A stretch of DNA of 64,000 bases from Isochrysis galbana (lineage: Eukaryota; Haptophyta; Isochrysidales; Isochrysidaceae), in contig CM030935.1 in NCBI GenBank assembly GCA_018136815.1, forward strand, positions 3,279,999 to 3,343,998. The letters are read 5' to 3'. The stretch's first letter is position 1. Each line of letters starts with the position of its first letter. Positions 1 through 12,917 of this stretch are shown here, piece by piece. The position numbers and the translations under genes were made by a program. Under the pieces are notes generated by a model. That model saw nothing but the letters and a program-made list of their open reading frames with translations. It was not told the origin of the DNA and ran no database searches.

Positions 1-487
1 CTAGCCATGCTACCCCGCCTGGCCACGACCCACATGGTCACCAGTATACAAACAAGGCACGATCAATCGCGCGCCTCTGCTTAAGACCCCCCACCTTACG
101 CGTGCTGCCACATTCAAGGCCCCCGGGTATCCACATACAAGCAAGCCCCCGGGTATCACGGGGAGAGGGAAGAGAGAAGCAACAAGTGTTCAAATGGGGC
201 GATCTTGCCCCTCGAGAACGGACCAAGCCGCAGCCGTGTCCGCCTGTCCGTCGCGCTCGACGCGCCGCCCCACGAGAGCAGCTCGACGCTTTGCCGGAAG
301 AGCAGGCCTTGTGATGCTTTGCCTGACGTAGCAGCTCGACGGCGCGCCGCGCACTAGCACTAGAGGGGGGACAAATATCGAGGGGAGGGGGCGGTGCCCC
401 CCCCACCCGGTAAGAGGGTGCAACGGCTTGAGGTTCCCTTTTTTTTACCCCCTCACCATTTTTTTACACCTCTCGTCTATTTTGGTA
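1..487. other. Intergenic, nothing recognised
   Basis: No convincing coding sequence. Short open frames here have no recognisable motif and unremarkable composition. A T-run and pyrimidine-rich stretch (440-480) precede the transposable element. Confidence 0.5.
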
Positions 488-1513
488 TATACTACTACCT
501 CCGTTCCATTACTCAGATGTCAAGGAAGCTTTAAACAATAACTGTCAGCTAGACACTAATATTGGGGCCCCGCCAAAGATGTTAGAGGGGAGAGGGTACA
601 TTGGGGCTTAACATGAACATTTTGTTTCATCTCAATAGTGTGATTCGCACCTACGGACAAAGTCACAAAGAAAGGAATTCTAATCAGTGTCAGTGTCCTC
701 GAGCACATCACAGATCACGGCGGTGCGGCAAATCATACTCATTCGATCCCTCCACCTCAACGATGCGCGCCAACACCAGGCTTTAGTTATTGAAGAGAGC
801 ACTAAATTCTTCAGGGGGTGTATTCATGCTGAATGCTTGCTCACAATTGCACAGTGGCAAGGCCACCAGCACCCTTGCGGCATGCCGGCAGACGTTCCGC
901 CTCAGCCAGCCGCCAGCTGATGATGTTCGGCTGACCTCAGTCGGATAGCGCGGGCCAACATGATACTTCTCCCACAATGCCGCGTGCGCTCGCTGCCACT
1001 CCTTCCCATGCTTCGGCTCGGGCAGCCGCTCGCGCTCGTATGCTCGTATGCCACAGCAATTGCCGCCTGGCAGTTCGGCGTCAACGACCACTGCCACTTC
1101 TTGGACGGTGGGGCCGCATCCTCCTTGGGCGTGCTGGGCGGCTCAGGAGGCTGCTCGGGAGAAGCAGGACGGCAGCGCCTCACAAAGTCGCCACCGATGC
1201 GCCTCCCATGCTGCTGGGGCTCGACCACCTTCAGGCGCGCCATGCGGCCCGGCTCTCGCGAGAGAGGCGGAGCGGCGAGAGCTTTCGTGGCAAGGCGATC
1301 GGCCGTGTAGCTAGGGGGCGCCAAAATCGTGTTTGATCAATACTGAAAATATAATATTCGGACGCCCTTGGTGGCTTTGGGTGCCAGATTTTTTGGTGGT
1401 CTTTCGCCCCAGTGTACCCGCTATTCCCCTCTCCACACGAATTTCTTTTATGTCAACTTTACTGTCCCTATTTTGGCGATGCGGTTCAGTAATGGAACGG
1501 AGGTAGTACTATA
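488..1513. mobile_element. Mariner/Stowaway-like DNA transposon, non-autonomous or decayed
   Basis: A 26-bp terminal inverted repeat bounds this 1026-bp segment: 488-513 and the reverse complement of 1488-1513 agree at 25 of 26 positions. The inner part, CTACCTCCGTTCCATTACT, closely resembles the CTCCCTCCGTYCC-type ends of plant Stowaway MITEs and mariner-like elements, and TA dinucleotides sit at the tips as expected for TA target duplication. No transposase with a recognisable DDE/D signature is visible inside. Open frames at 902-1324 on both strands look like GC-rich chance frames. The element assignment rests on the ends; the interior is unexplained. Confidence 0.75.
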
Positions 1514-2271
<758 letters not shown>

Positions 2272-2399
2272 AGGATAGCTCAAGGAGAGGGAAAAGATGC
2301 GGAGTATTATTAGAGGAGGGGAAGAAGATCTATCAGAGAGAGAGAGATGGTGATCGAGCGAGCGCGCCGTCGCTCCTCTCCCTCTCGTTGGCGCCAGTG

Positions 2400-4169
2400 A
2401 TGGCGGCGCTCGCTAAGGCCTTCTACCGCTCGGCGCGCTCGGGCGATTTCCAGGCGGCGTGGGAGATGCTCGGCGCGGCACGCCGTGCACGCACCGCCGA
2501 CAAGCACATGTACGGCGTCGGGATCGCCTGCGCATCTCGCGCTGGCCGGATCGGCTGGGTGGACGCTCTCTGGCGCGAGCTGCGCCACTCAGACGCGCCA
2601 CCCGTTGAGCTGAATTCGCACCTCTCGACAGCCTTCATCACGGCGTACGGGGCGGACCCGCAACGATCGCGACTCCGCTCCTCGCGCTCTGTGCTCTCCT
2701 ACGCGCGTGACCAAGGATTCGCCAACACCACGACGTACAATGCATTCATCAATGCTGCTGCGCGCACGATCGAGCTTCCTCGCGAGGGGCGCGCCGCCGG
2801 CGACGAGGTCCATGGCTCCGGTGCGGCGCCCGCCGAATTGGATTCAGATATGGAGATTGAGGATCCAACCGACGAGATTGTGGCCATGGTCGAGGAGGCG
2901 CTCGCCGAGATGAGAAATCGAGGCATAGCGTTCGACACGCACACTCTCAACTCTGCAATCTCTGCGTTTGGCAGGGCAGGGCGGCTGGAGCGCGCACTCG
3001 AGCTCCGGCAGGAACATGCGGATCTAGCCAACGATGTTTTTGTTGTCAACTCTCTTGTCGCTGCAGCCGCACGCAACGGCGACGCCTTGCTGGCGTTGGA
3101 GTTACTCAACAGGTGAGCGTGACTTCACTGCACTTCGCCACACTCTAGCTAGAAACCTCTCTTGCACTTCGTCAAGCCTTACACGCTTGACCCTCACTTC
3201 AGCTTGGGAGACGGCGCGTCCATCGTCACCTACAATTCGGCGCTGCAGGCGCTGGCCAAGACGTCCCAGCCCATCGATCGAGTCGCTCAGGCTATCGAAA
3301 TCAGAAAAATCATGTCGGAGAGAGGCATCCACGAGGACAAGGTGACGATCACCTCCCTTCTCTCAATATATGGCGACTCGCCGTTAGCGGAGGAGCTGCT
3401 CGAAAAGGCCAAAGCTGAAACAATGAGACGAACTCCGCCGGTGGCAGAGCGAGAACGTGCGCGAGACGGCACAGCGCTGGCAGGGAGCGAAGGTCCTCCT
3501 CAACCCGCCGTCTCTTTCACGGCCCATGATGAGGACACTCAGCCGGCCCATCTGGAGCCGCATCCACACGACTGGGGCTATCATTCGAGCAAACGAGGCT
3601 TGCAGGATTCGCCGATGCCCGACATGGCCTACGCGACGTCTCAGGGCAAGTATCGACCCGCCTGGCTTCGGGGGCGACAGGGGACGGCAGTTGACGGGGT
3701 GGAGCACGTTTCGGGATCTGAAGATGGCACACATCTCAATGGCGGAATCTCGCGCTTCCTCCCGCTCCCAGTTCTTCAGACTGACCTCCGTGGTCTCACG
3801 CGCCCAGCTGCGGTCATTACGCTGCGCAACACACTGCGTCGGGCGGCAGAGGCGTCAGCGAGGGGCGAAGCAGCCGGTGGCGGGTGGGAGATCATCACGC
3901 GCACGCCCGGCCGAGGGCGCCGGCCGCGCAATCCCGAAGAGACTCTTGATCATCTTGTCGTAACCTTCCTGCGCGCATCTGGTATGCGGTACCAGCGGCA
4001 GCCGCGCGGGATGTTCATTGACGCAGATGGTATGGAGCAAGCAGCCGCCGCTCTCAATGTGGCGACAAGGACGCAGGCGGTGATACAAGGCTCCATTTTG
4101 CGCATAGGAATCGCTATCACCACCATAGCTGCAGTGAGTCTTATACCACGTCTTACCACTATGCTTTAG
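2400..4169 (+). CDS. Pentatricopeptide-repeat (PPR) protein
   Basis: Two-exon model: 2400-3112 and 3203-4169, joined in phase 2 over a 90-bp GT-AG intron (donor GTGAGC, acceptor CTTCAG), giving 559 residues. PPR motifs recur as helix pairs: around NAFINAAA, LNSAISAFGRAGRLERALEL, VNSLVAAAARNGD, and straight across the splice junction YNSALQALAK and ITSLLSIYG, about six in all. PPR proteins bind organelle RNA and act in its processing, editing or translation. The second half (after about residue 330) has no repeat and no domain I recognise; it ends in a hydrophobic stretch. The start was taken at the first ATG after the GA tract; upstream codons are repeat-encoded. Plastid or mitochondrial location is inferred from family only. 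A further intron near the 3' end (GTGAGT at 4136) cannot be excluded. Confidence 0.8.
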
Positions 4170-5002
4170 TGCGTGGCTCCCGCAATGTGTCAGTTGGCCA
4201 GGCTAGACTTCTGGCGATCCTCTTTTCTTCGCTCAACTCCCTGCTCTCTCGAAACTTTCCGCTCTCAACTCGTCATGTCACTTGTGTCCTAGACCATGGA
4301 AGAAGGAAATGGTCATGTGCATACTGCGCTACATGTTGTGCATGGAGTGACTAGTGTTCGCGCGCGAGCTGTCCTTTGGCTTTCGCTAGACAGCGTTCCG
4401 TGCAATCCATCGTTTAGAGCCTGGATAGGACGTCCGCTTCTGCCACCTAGGCAGCTACCAAGGTGTGCACATGTACTCCATCATGCCTACAATGAACGAC
4501 TAGCAATCGAGGATTATGGGCGACGTTGGCGCCCACTACCACAGTCGGCGCCCGTTCATTACATCCAATTACCGTCATCCGGTCGATGAAGGCCAGATCA
4601 TGCAACGCGGTCATGACCACATCCAGTACAATTTGCCTTCCAGCGATGTGCGCATCAAGTCGGAAGTGGCGTTGTAGCCTACCTCCCGGATACCACACAC
4701 AAGCGGTACGGTAAGCGCAATGATAGCTTTGCCGCTTCGTGGCCAGTGTGCCGAGCGACCCTTCGATTGACTTTATTCTTGTCTAATTGCGTGCGGCAAA
4801 TGAGCCACATGGCGACAAAGAATTCCTCCACATGTCTACTCGACCGACTCCGAAAAGCAGCAAGCAAGCTCCCGTCCCAGTCGCTTGAGCATGATCGTCT
4901 AAGCATAGTCTACGCGTGAGTTCGACCTTGTCGGTCATGTCGCAACCGCGGTAGATGGATGTCATTTGCCATGCAATCGCGCACTCTCAAGGCTCTCTCA
5001 TT
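4170..5002. other. Intergenic, nothing recognised
   Basis: No open frame on either strand shows a known motif. Probably 3' UTR of the PPR gene plus spacer. Confidence 0.45.
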
Positions 5003-5405
5003 GTCGCATCCGCGATCGACTCTTTTGTTTTAATCGTCTTTACCTATGAGCTCGTTCCTTTCATAGGCCTTGTTCGTAGCTTTCGGCGCCTCTGTTGTCT
5101 CGTGCTAAAAAAAACTCTTGAAAAATTCTGAAGGTTCTGAGCTAACACCTACTTATGCCTAGGTATCCTTTACCTCGTTAGGCTTCTCTTTCGTCGTCGT
5201 TCGGCATTTATCGTTATAATTCTCTGCCTCTGCTTTCTCTCGTGCTCTCGGTCAAAAACTTCGCGTGGACCCTTAGGATCTTGGTTTGTGGAGCGCCCTC
5301 TCTCTTCTCTTTCTCTCGAAGAGAAGGGAAGCTTCCCCACCTTTGTTCCTCCTAGGCGCCCTCGCAAATAGGTTTGATTTGCTATCTTCTATTTAACCTG
5401 CGTTC
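5003..5405 (+). repeat. Dispersed repeat A, copy 1
   Basis: Matches 18378-18605 on the same strand with high identity from the shared GGCATTTATCGTTATAATTC block to the CGCAAATAGGTTT block near its end. Copy 1 carries roughly 150 bp (about 5023-5173) that is absent from copy 2, between the TGTCGCATCCGCG segment and CTCGTTAGGCTTC. Class unknown; it has no coding capacity. Confidence 0.7.
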
Positions 5406-5442
5406 CTTTCCCTGCTCTCTGATGACGTCCGCGCATGCGCAT

Positions 5443-5690
5443 GCGCGGTCTCTACTTGAAGTTGAGCTTTTCACAAGCTTTTCCGATTTTAGCGTCTCCT
5501 GCCCTTTTTTTGCGATTACGTTTTGTTGTGGGGGCCCAAGGGGGGGGGTCCGGGTCCTAATGGCTAATGGGCCCCGGATATGTGCTAGTTGGGAGTATTG
5601 GGAACTTTCTACCGTGAAAAATCCTCAAATTTCCTCAATTCTGAGATGGTCATTTTTTTACCCCTTACAAAAAACTGTTTGACCGCCCTA
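5443..5690 (-). repeat. Dispersed repeat B, copy 1
   Basis: Reverse complement matches 14339-14574 and 57482-57683. On the minus strand it begins with TAGGGCGGTCAAACAG, followed by a TTATAAGGGGTGAAAAAATG block and a poly-C/GGGCCC-rich segment. The fixed boundary at TAGGGCGGTC in all three copies suggests a transposon end. Unclassified. Confidence 0.75.
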
Positions 5691-6823
<1,133 letters not shown>

Positions 6824-8362
6824 ATGCTGTCCGTCTCGCTCGGCTCCGTAGGCTTTGCGCTCGGCGCGTATCGTGTGGACTCGGCCGTGCTGCGCTGCGT
6901 TGCTCCGCACCTTTGCGCGCGCGACCGCATGCTCGATGCCATCTACGAGGGGACTGAGGTGGAGGCAGCGAGCGTCGAGTTGCCCTCGCATCAACAGGTC
7001 TGCCCACTCCTGGCCCACGCCTTGCCCTTGGTACGGCATCCCTCTGGCTTGGGTTCGCCTTTCTTGGGCTCACCTTCCCAATTGCATTCACTTTGCGGGT
7101 CCGCAACCCTTTGCCCACGCCATTCCTTCACTTTGCGCCTCACCTTGGGCTGCTGGCCTTACCCCCCCAACCCCTCTCCCGCGTGCCCCCCCCTCCCTTG
7201 GGCTCGCCTCTAGAACCCGTTTTGGTTCGCATCCCCTTTCATAGGAGTAGCCCAACTTTCGTGTGCTACGCTTGTGCCCGCGCCCACATCATGCTTTCAT
7301 TTCACACGCAGGTCGCAACAGATGAGGACGGGGAGATGCTGCCCACCAAGTTTGTGTGGGTAGACGAGCACGCTTGCATCGGATGCACTTACTGCGCCTC
7401 TCTTGCGCGGAGCACATTCTTCATGGAGCCCGACTACGGCAGGGCGAGGGTCTTTCAGCAAGGACACGACCCGGAGGAGGTGATTGATGAGGCAGTCGCA
7501 TCCTGCCCAGTCAATTGCATCCACTATGTGCCATACTCTGACTTGAAGATCCTCGAGGAGGAGCGCGAGTCGCAGGTCATCAACTTCAAGGCAAGACTCG
7601 TCGGAGGCGATCCGGGAGCAGACTTCGTGCCACCTACTAAGGTAAACAGCACACCGTGCGTCTCTGCTTGTGGCGCAAGATGTCCTTTTCGGCAGCATAA
7701 GCGGGTCCCCCTGCGGCCCTTGCTTTTAGGCCAAGGCATTCGATCAGGGTCTCGTAAAGTGTGGTAACTGTCCGTCGCGCGGGTGCAAGAATTGCCCGAT
7801 GTATGGTGTCGGTGAGAACCCAGTTTATGCAAAGCGTGTCAAGGACCGTCTCAAACGAAATCGAGCGAAAGGAAAGGCTGACAATAAGGACGAGGAGAAA
7901 AGGAGGGCTTCGCTAATTGGCACTTTGTTTGACGAAGACGTCGGCGTCTTGGAAGCCTTCACGGAGGAGCAAGCACCACTTGGTGTCTTTGGCGAAGCCG
8001 TGATTCCGTCTAATGCTGTTCCTCAAGGGACCGCCCGCATCAGCACCACCACAGCTGTCGACGCCATTTCTCCAATGGATGGGTCCACCCCCTTGACGGA
8101 GGCGACAACGTCGGGCAAGCATATTGATGGTGGCCTCTCCACTTGCGTGTCAATGCAAGAGCAGCAGGTGACTGCGGCAAGTGATCGTACTCCACAAAGA
8201 ACGGATGAAGGAATCGTGTGGTCCTCACTATTTGCGGAAGAAGAGGTATGGGGAATTGAGGAGTCCCTCAATGACAAGGAGGAGTTGGATGTGGTTCGCG
8301 GCATGAGCCCTCTCAATAGTGGCCAAGGAGCAGGTGAACAAAACGACTCCTCTGGCATGTAG
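6824..8362 (+). CDS. Single-cluster 4Fe-4S ferredoxin-domain protein (plastid type)
   Basis: Three exons: 6824-6997, 7312-7641 and 7730-8362, all joined in phase 0 through GT-AG introns of 314 and 88 bp; 378 residues. Exon 2 has the ferredoxin cluster motif CIGCTYC, with the fourth cysteine in the CPVNC segment about 45 residues later, i.e. ligands for one 4Fe-4S cluster. Exon 3 opens with a second cysteine motif, CGNCPSRGCKNCPMYGVGEN, typical of plant and algal ferredoxin-domain proteins, some of which carry an N-terminal J domain (chloroplast DnaJ-ferredoxin proteins). No J domain is visible here. The last 150 residues are acidic, Ser/Thr-rich and probably disordered. The role is likely Fe-S electron transfer or chaperone-linked redox sensing in the plastid; this is inferred from family. 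The start is the first ATG after a GA tract; a transit peptide is not obvious. Confidence 0.8.
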
Positions 8363-8632
8363 ATGTTTGGAAGAAACGCTGGTACCCGTGTACCCAACAC
8401 GAGGCTTCAGCAACCTCCCTTGTACATGTTTCGCGCAACGACGTACACGTGTGTGCACATCGTCTTGATGGACCTCATACTTAGAATTCATGGGTTCTGT
8501 TCTAGGATCTAGGCCGTTCGTGTTGAGTCCGTGGGAGCTGTGAACGAATGTGATGTACGACGCCATCCGGTGCTTTTGTCCTTGAGAAGGACGCGCACCC
8601 TGGTTGCTCCTGCGCGCGAGTTGCTAGCCGCT

Positions 8633-8851
8633 ATGTCGGTTCACCGTGACGTGTGGGCGCGCGCATGTGCGTGTTTTGAATCATGGGGAGCTGGAGCACG
8701 GCGATATGGGCCTCGCGCAAGGCGCGTCCGGCTAGACGCCTACCAGATACACAAGTTCGATGCCGAACTGCTCAAGGGCCTGATCCGGCAGGAGTTTCTC
8801 TCGAGCAAGGACCAGATCGCCGTGCTCGAGTGCGCCGTGCATCGACGCGAG
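8633..8851 (+). CDS. Possible 5' exon of an unidentified gene
   Basis: An ATG at 8633 opens 73 codons ending at a good donor (GAG followed by GTGAGG). The text RLDAYQIHKFDAELLKG reads like real coding sequence and faintly recalls the N-terminal region of peroxisome biogenesis RING proteins of the PEX2 type, but that is a weak impression. An in-frame ATG further upstream (8531) is also possible. No continuing exon is found: AT-rich sequence and LINE fragments follow, so the gene may be broken or the rest may be remote. Confidence 0.3.
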
Positions 8852-9271
8852 GTGAGGTCTGGAGGACCCGCCCGGTCGCATAGCGTTTTCGTACGTACGT
8901 ACTAGTAACATTATTATCTCATTGGAGAGTAAGCAGTAAGCAGAAGCAGACATGGAGCCTTTCAAGCGGGATCTTGAGGAGGCAAAGAATTCAATCGCAT
9001 TCGCGAAGAGCCTTTCTTACAAATCAACATCGCCTACTACAGAAAAAGAACGACTACTTCAGGCAATCAAGCAACATGTCAAAACTAAAACTGAGATACA
9101 TGGACATGGACAACTAAAGAACCCATTGCTCCATTTCATGATTTGGTTTAGTATAAATCAACATCTTAATGAGTTCATTACCGATATTACTGATTCAAAT
9201 TTACAATACTGAAAGAGCCCTCAGTACTCAATCAAAGTGTCAATGACTTCCATGGCAAAGCACAAGTTGCA
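8852..9271. other. AT-rich spacer with an unidentified 86-codon frame
   Basis: An open frame at 8952-9212 (+) has base composition unlike the surroundings (AT-rich, many Lys/Ile/Asn) and resembles nothing I recognise. It lies between the possible exon at 8.6-8.9 kb and LINE debris and may be old inserted DNA. Confidence 0.3.
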
Positions 9272-9350
9272 TAGTTAAAAATTGCTCGGAAAGCATCTGG
9301 CCAGATGCCCCTCCACACAACAAATATTCCAAACCATAGAAGCTGTGGCA
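9272..9350 (+). mobile_element. LINE scrap (zinc-knuckle region)
   Basis: Reads GKHLARCPSTQQIFQTIEAV, almost the same as part of the LINE ORF at 60.7-61.2 kb (HLARCPSTQQIFQAIEAV), with the intervening residues deleted. It is a small fragment of a sister copy directly before the larger LINE remnant. Confidence 0.7.
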
Positions 9351-9356
9351 AGGTGG

Positions 9357-11022
9357 CCTACTCTCGCAACCTATATGGGACAACCCGACATATCCGGGGC
9401 CCAAACTACAACCCACGTGGATAAAGCTATGGAATAGGCTTGAATGTAACACCATACACAATGTGTTTCGAGACTACGGCGCGACGACGCCCTACACTAG
9501 AGAGGAATGCGCAGAATACCTAAAAAATAACGATACATACATTCACGTCCAAGGAGACTTTATCCCAAGGGAAAAATTCCTAGAGTCGTGGGACACAATA
9601 GTAACACACGCCAAAACTATAGTGGCGACGCCGCAAAACACGGACAATGATAAAAACAAGAAGGCCCGTCGAAAAGCCGGAGAACAAGCCGACCCGGAAG
9701 AACCGCCTCCCGAGATACGCATAGCACAAGACGGGGAATACTACGCGAGAATCAAAGGTACATGGTACGACATGGAACTCTCATACCTAGGCACACCAAT
9801 AATCGGGGGAAAAACGAGGGGCACTCCCTCGAATCTAGACACATCCCCCCCGGCACAATGGGGTGAGGGATACAAATCCAACAAAAGAATCGAATACCCG
9901 CTAGCAGATGAGTACTCCTTAGACGGAGAAACGCCGCTAGACGAAACGGGAGTCGAACACATAACAAGAGCTCTTCAGCAAACGGGCCACAAATGCAAAT
10001 TCCTAGCCGGACCAAGTAAATGGGAGAAGAAACTACACCTGCCCAAAAACACATGGGCACACCTAGCCAAACTCTACACGTCACCGATGGTGACGGCACG
10101 CGATATGCACCTACACTATAAACACATTGCGCACAGACGGGTGGGTACATACAACCGTTTTCCCGGTAGAGACAGCACATGCCGCATCTGTGGAGAGGCG
10201 GACGAAGCCTCGACGCACCTAGGCGAGTGCCAAGGCATAACCAGTGTCCTGGACGCGATCAACGAAATTGCACAATTCTCACCTAAAGCGGGTAGAAACA
10301 GAGAGGAAACTATAATCGACAATCTGTTTATTTTCCCGAATGGAGACGCCCCGAAAGCGATATACACTCTGTATCTAGTAGCATGGAGGTATATCATTAC
10401 TGATTTTTATAGAATACACTACGACGGAGTGGCATTCTCAGAAGAATCAATACTGATAAGAACAATAGAACGATACACCACGCTAAGTAAAGCTCTACTC
10501 TTCGCAAACGAGACCGACGCGGCAAGAACCGCCCAAGCGGGCATGGGTAGACAACCCAAAAAACGGATAGACATAAGCGACTTGAGGCCCGTTTTCAGTA
10601 TGAACGACAACGGCGGGCTCAAACCCAGCAAGGAACTAGTAAATCTAGCCACAAAGCTGAGGATAGCACACGCTGTCGAGGAACCCAAGGAGCAACAAAA
10701 CAAAGACGAATAAGCCAACAAAACGTAGAACAAGGTCAACACCAGAGACGCAGCCGACCCGGCGCCACTGTCACAATAGGCGCGAGCGAAGGCAGACGCG
10801 AACGCCAAAAGAGAAGACACAACAGGCCTGCCCGGCCCCCGCACTCCGAACCAGGCCTTAGGTAGCGCACCAAGGCCGGACCCCGGAAACAGAAGAAAAA
10901 GGAAAGAAGGGGGGCAGGGGAAGAGGTGGAGGGAGGGAAGCAAGGGCGATGCAAGTAGAGAAGGGAGACCAGTCCCAGTCAGTAGTAGGTGTGTAGCCCA
11001 GAATCTTCAGATGTTTTTTTTT
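9357..11022 (+). mobile_element. 5'-truncated LINE (non-LTR retrotransposon) with 3' UTR
   Basis: The frame opens at about 9357 (QPIWDNPTYPGPK) and runs to a TAA at 10711-10713, encoding the C-terminal end of a LINE ORF2. The diagnostic zinc knuckle CRICGEADEASTHLGEC (C-x2-C-x8-H-x3-C) lies about 280 residues into the ORF that starts at 9463 and is followed by the family's conserved LYLVAWRYIITDFY block. A homologous block lies at 60657-61196 (-). No reverse-transcriptase catalytic segment is present, so the copy is 5'-truncated. The 3' UTR (10714-11022) ends AATCTTCAGA plus a T-run and is shared with 50917-51185 (-) and 60168 onwards (-). Confidence 0.85.
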
Positions 11023-11466
11023 AATACGCTCGTAGTGCTCAACAGTATAAAATTTCTCATGACTCGTGATCGATACGGAACGTGTTACGGGTACATTCTA
11101 CTCAATCCTCGAGTAGGTGTAGCTCGTATTGCCTTAGCCGCATGTGTTGCTTGCAGAGCATCATACCCAGTGATGGGCGGCATGTGTGAGACGCGCCAGG
11201 AACAAGCCAGCAAGAGTCAGAGGTGCAGGTGTGTTCAATGGGTCTGCGGCGGACCGCATCTCCACTGATGTCCGCGGATCGCTCGAAGCGAGACGTGCCG
11301 TGTGCATCGGCCAACATCCGAGTCATGAGCGCACTGGCCATGACAACAAGGCTTGTTAGGTGTGGCTATTGCTTTGCATTCCTCACACAACCGAGCCACT
11401 CATCCAGAATCCGTCTTCCAATCAGTCACTGCGCGGCGTTGCCGAATGAACCGTCCCCGGCGAAAA
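11023..11466. other. Intergenic, downstream of IFT22
   Basis: No gene recognised. Likely 3' UTR of the minus-strand IFT22 gene plus spacer to the LINE end. Confidence 0.4.
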
Positions 11467-12917
11467 TTACGCCAGTGACCGCATGCCCTCCTCCATGTCG
11501 GCCTTACTCTTCTCCGCCACCGCCTTGACGACGCCCACCTGCCAACAAACGAGGGAGCAACATCGGTCACGATGATAAGTATGCGGCACCAAACTGCTGA
11601 GAAGCCCGACTTAGTAATCAAAACGCAATGCAGTGCGGCGGCGGCAAGCTGTAGGCTCGCCACGCCTTCCTCAGTATGGGGGCTTGGTGTCTAGGAAGGT
11701 AAGCGATGTTGGGACACGCATTCGCGGTGTCTTAACACCACATCAACCTCGATGCAGGCGGGCGACAGCTCGGGATACGGACCAAGAACTGATCGAAAGA
11801 CTTGCGCAAGGCAGCAAGCCCCTCAGCATTATCGAGCCCGGAGACGGCAAATGGATACCTCTCAAGCTTCTGCGACGGCAAGTAGTTTCGCTTGCCAACA
11901 GGATCGCGTTGGTGCGCGCAAATTAGCACCTGGAACGTTGTCAAGTTCAACGGGTGTTGGCCAAATCACACTGATGTTCAAGTGAAGGAGCTCGACACCG
12001 TGAATTCCAACAAGTACGCTCACCTGGGAGTCAGACAGTTTCAAAGGCTGGACGAAGGCCTTATGCCAAAGCTCGATGTCCCGTTCCTGTGTCCGAATGT
12101 TCGGGTCATACACCATGATGACTCCCGACGCCTGCATGGCGAGGAGGGTGGAAGCACACATCGAATGCCATTGATGAGTCATATGGCTTGAGTATGACGT
12201 GACTGCATTGGCCATACGCTATATGATTCACACCCGCCTTTGGGGTTCCTCGAGCACTAAGGCGCCACCCCAATGCTTGCCACCTGGCACGGGCATTGGC
12301 CAGAATAGAGTGCCCCGCACTGCTCATGACGTCGCCATTAGAGTGCGTCCCTGCCACGCAGTGTCGTGACGATACGACAGCAGATAAGCTCACATTCTTG
12401 GTGATCGATGGCCAGCAGTTCTCATACTTCTTGTCTCCCGACGCGTCCCACACCTCCACCTGAATCTTCGTAACCCTGCCACCTTTACTCTTCACATCTC
12501 GTTCAAACTCCAATATCCTCACTCCAACCTACCCACGTGGACGGCCAGGGAGGGGAGCAAGAGGCCATGTGCTAAGCTGGGCATTGCAGGTCTGATGCAC
12601 GCAAGAGACCAGCGTATGCGATCGCAGCGAGGTTTAGCAGTGTCAAGGTAAACATAGGGAGCGTTGGACATCAATATACAACTCGAGTGCAGAGGTGCGC
12701 TCCATCCCTCCCTCCCTCTCCTTTCTTTCGTTCATCTCCTTCTTCCACCACCCCCGCCCCCCTCCCCCTTCCACCTCCCCCTCTCCCCCTCCCTCACCGT
12801 GGGGTTGTACGTCTCAAAATTCGGGTTCTCCTCAAACTCTGCGAGGTAATTGGCAATGCGCGACTTGCCCACCTTGGCCGGGCCGATGAGGACAAGCTTG
12901 ATTTTCATGCTGTCCAT
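11467..12917 (-). CDS. IFT22: Intraflagellar transport protein IFT22 (RabL5-like small GTPase)
   Basis: Five exons on the minus strand, all in phase 0: 12798-12917, 12394-12528, 12024-12131, 11783-11929, 11467-11538; 193 residues (human IFT22 has 185). The P-loop is GPAKVGKS (residues 12-19). Next come GVRILEFE, then the family hallmark VWDASGDKKYENCWPSI in place of the canonical Rab WDTAGQE, MVYDPNIRTQERDIELWHKA, and VLICAHQRD, each aligning in order with vertebrate RABL5/IFT22. The last exon (VKAVAEKSKADMEEGMRSLA then TAA) matches the family's C-terminal helix. IFT22 is a subunit of the IFT-B complex that carries cargo along the flagellar axoneme, so the organism builds a flagellum. The exon 4 donor (GTCCGT) is weaker than the others (GTGAGG/GTGAGC) but restores frame and homology. 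A start at the second Met (12908) is possible. Confidence 0.92.

Noticed and set aside
902-1324. Transposase inside the mariner-like element
   Set aside because: The open frames lack DDE/D spacing and helix-turn-helix features; composition suggests chance.
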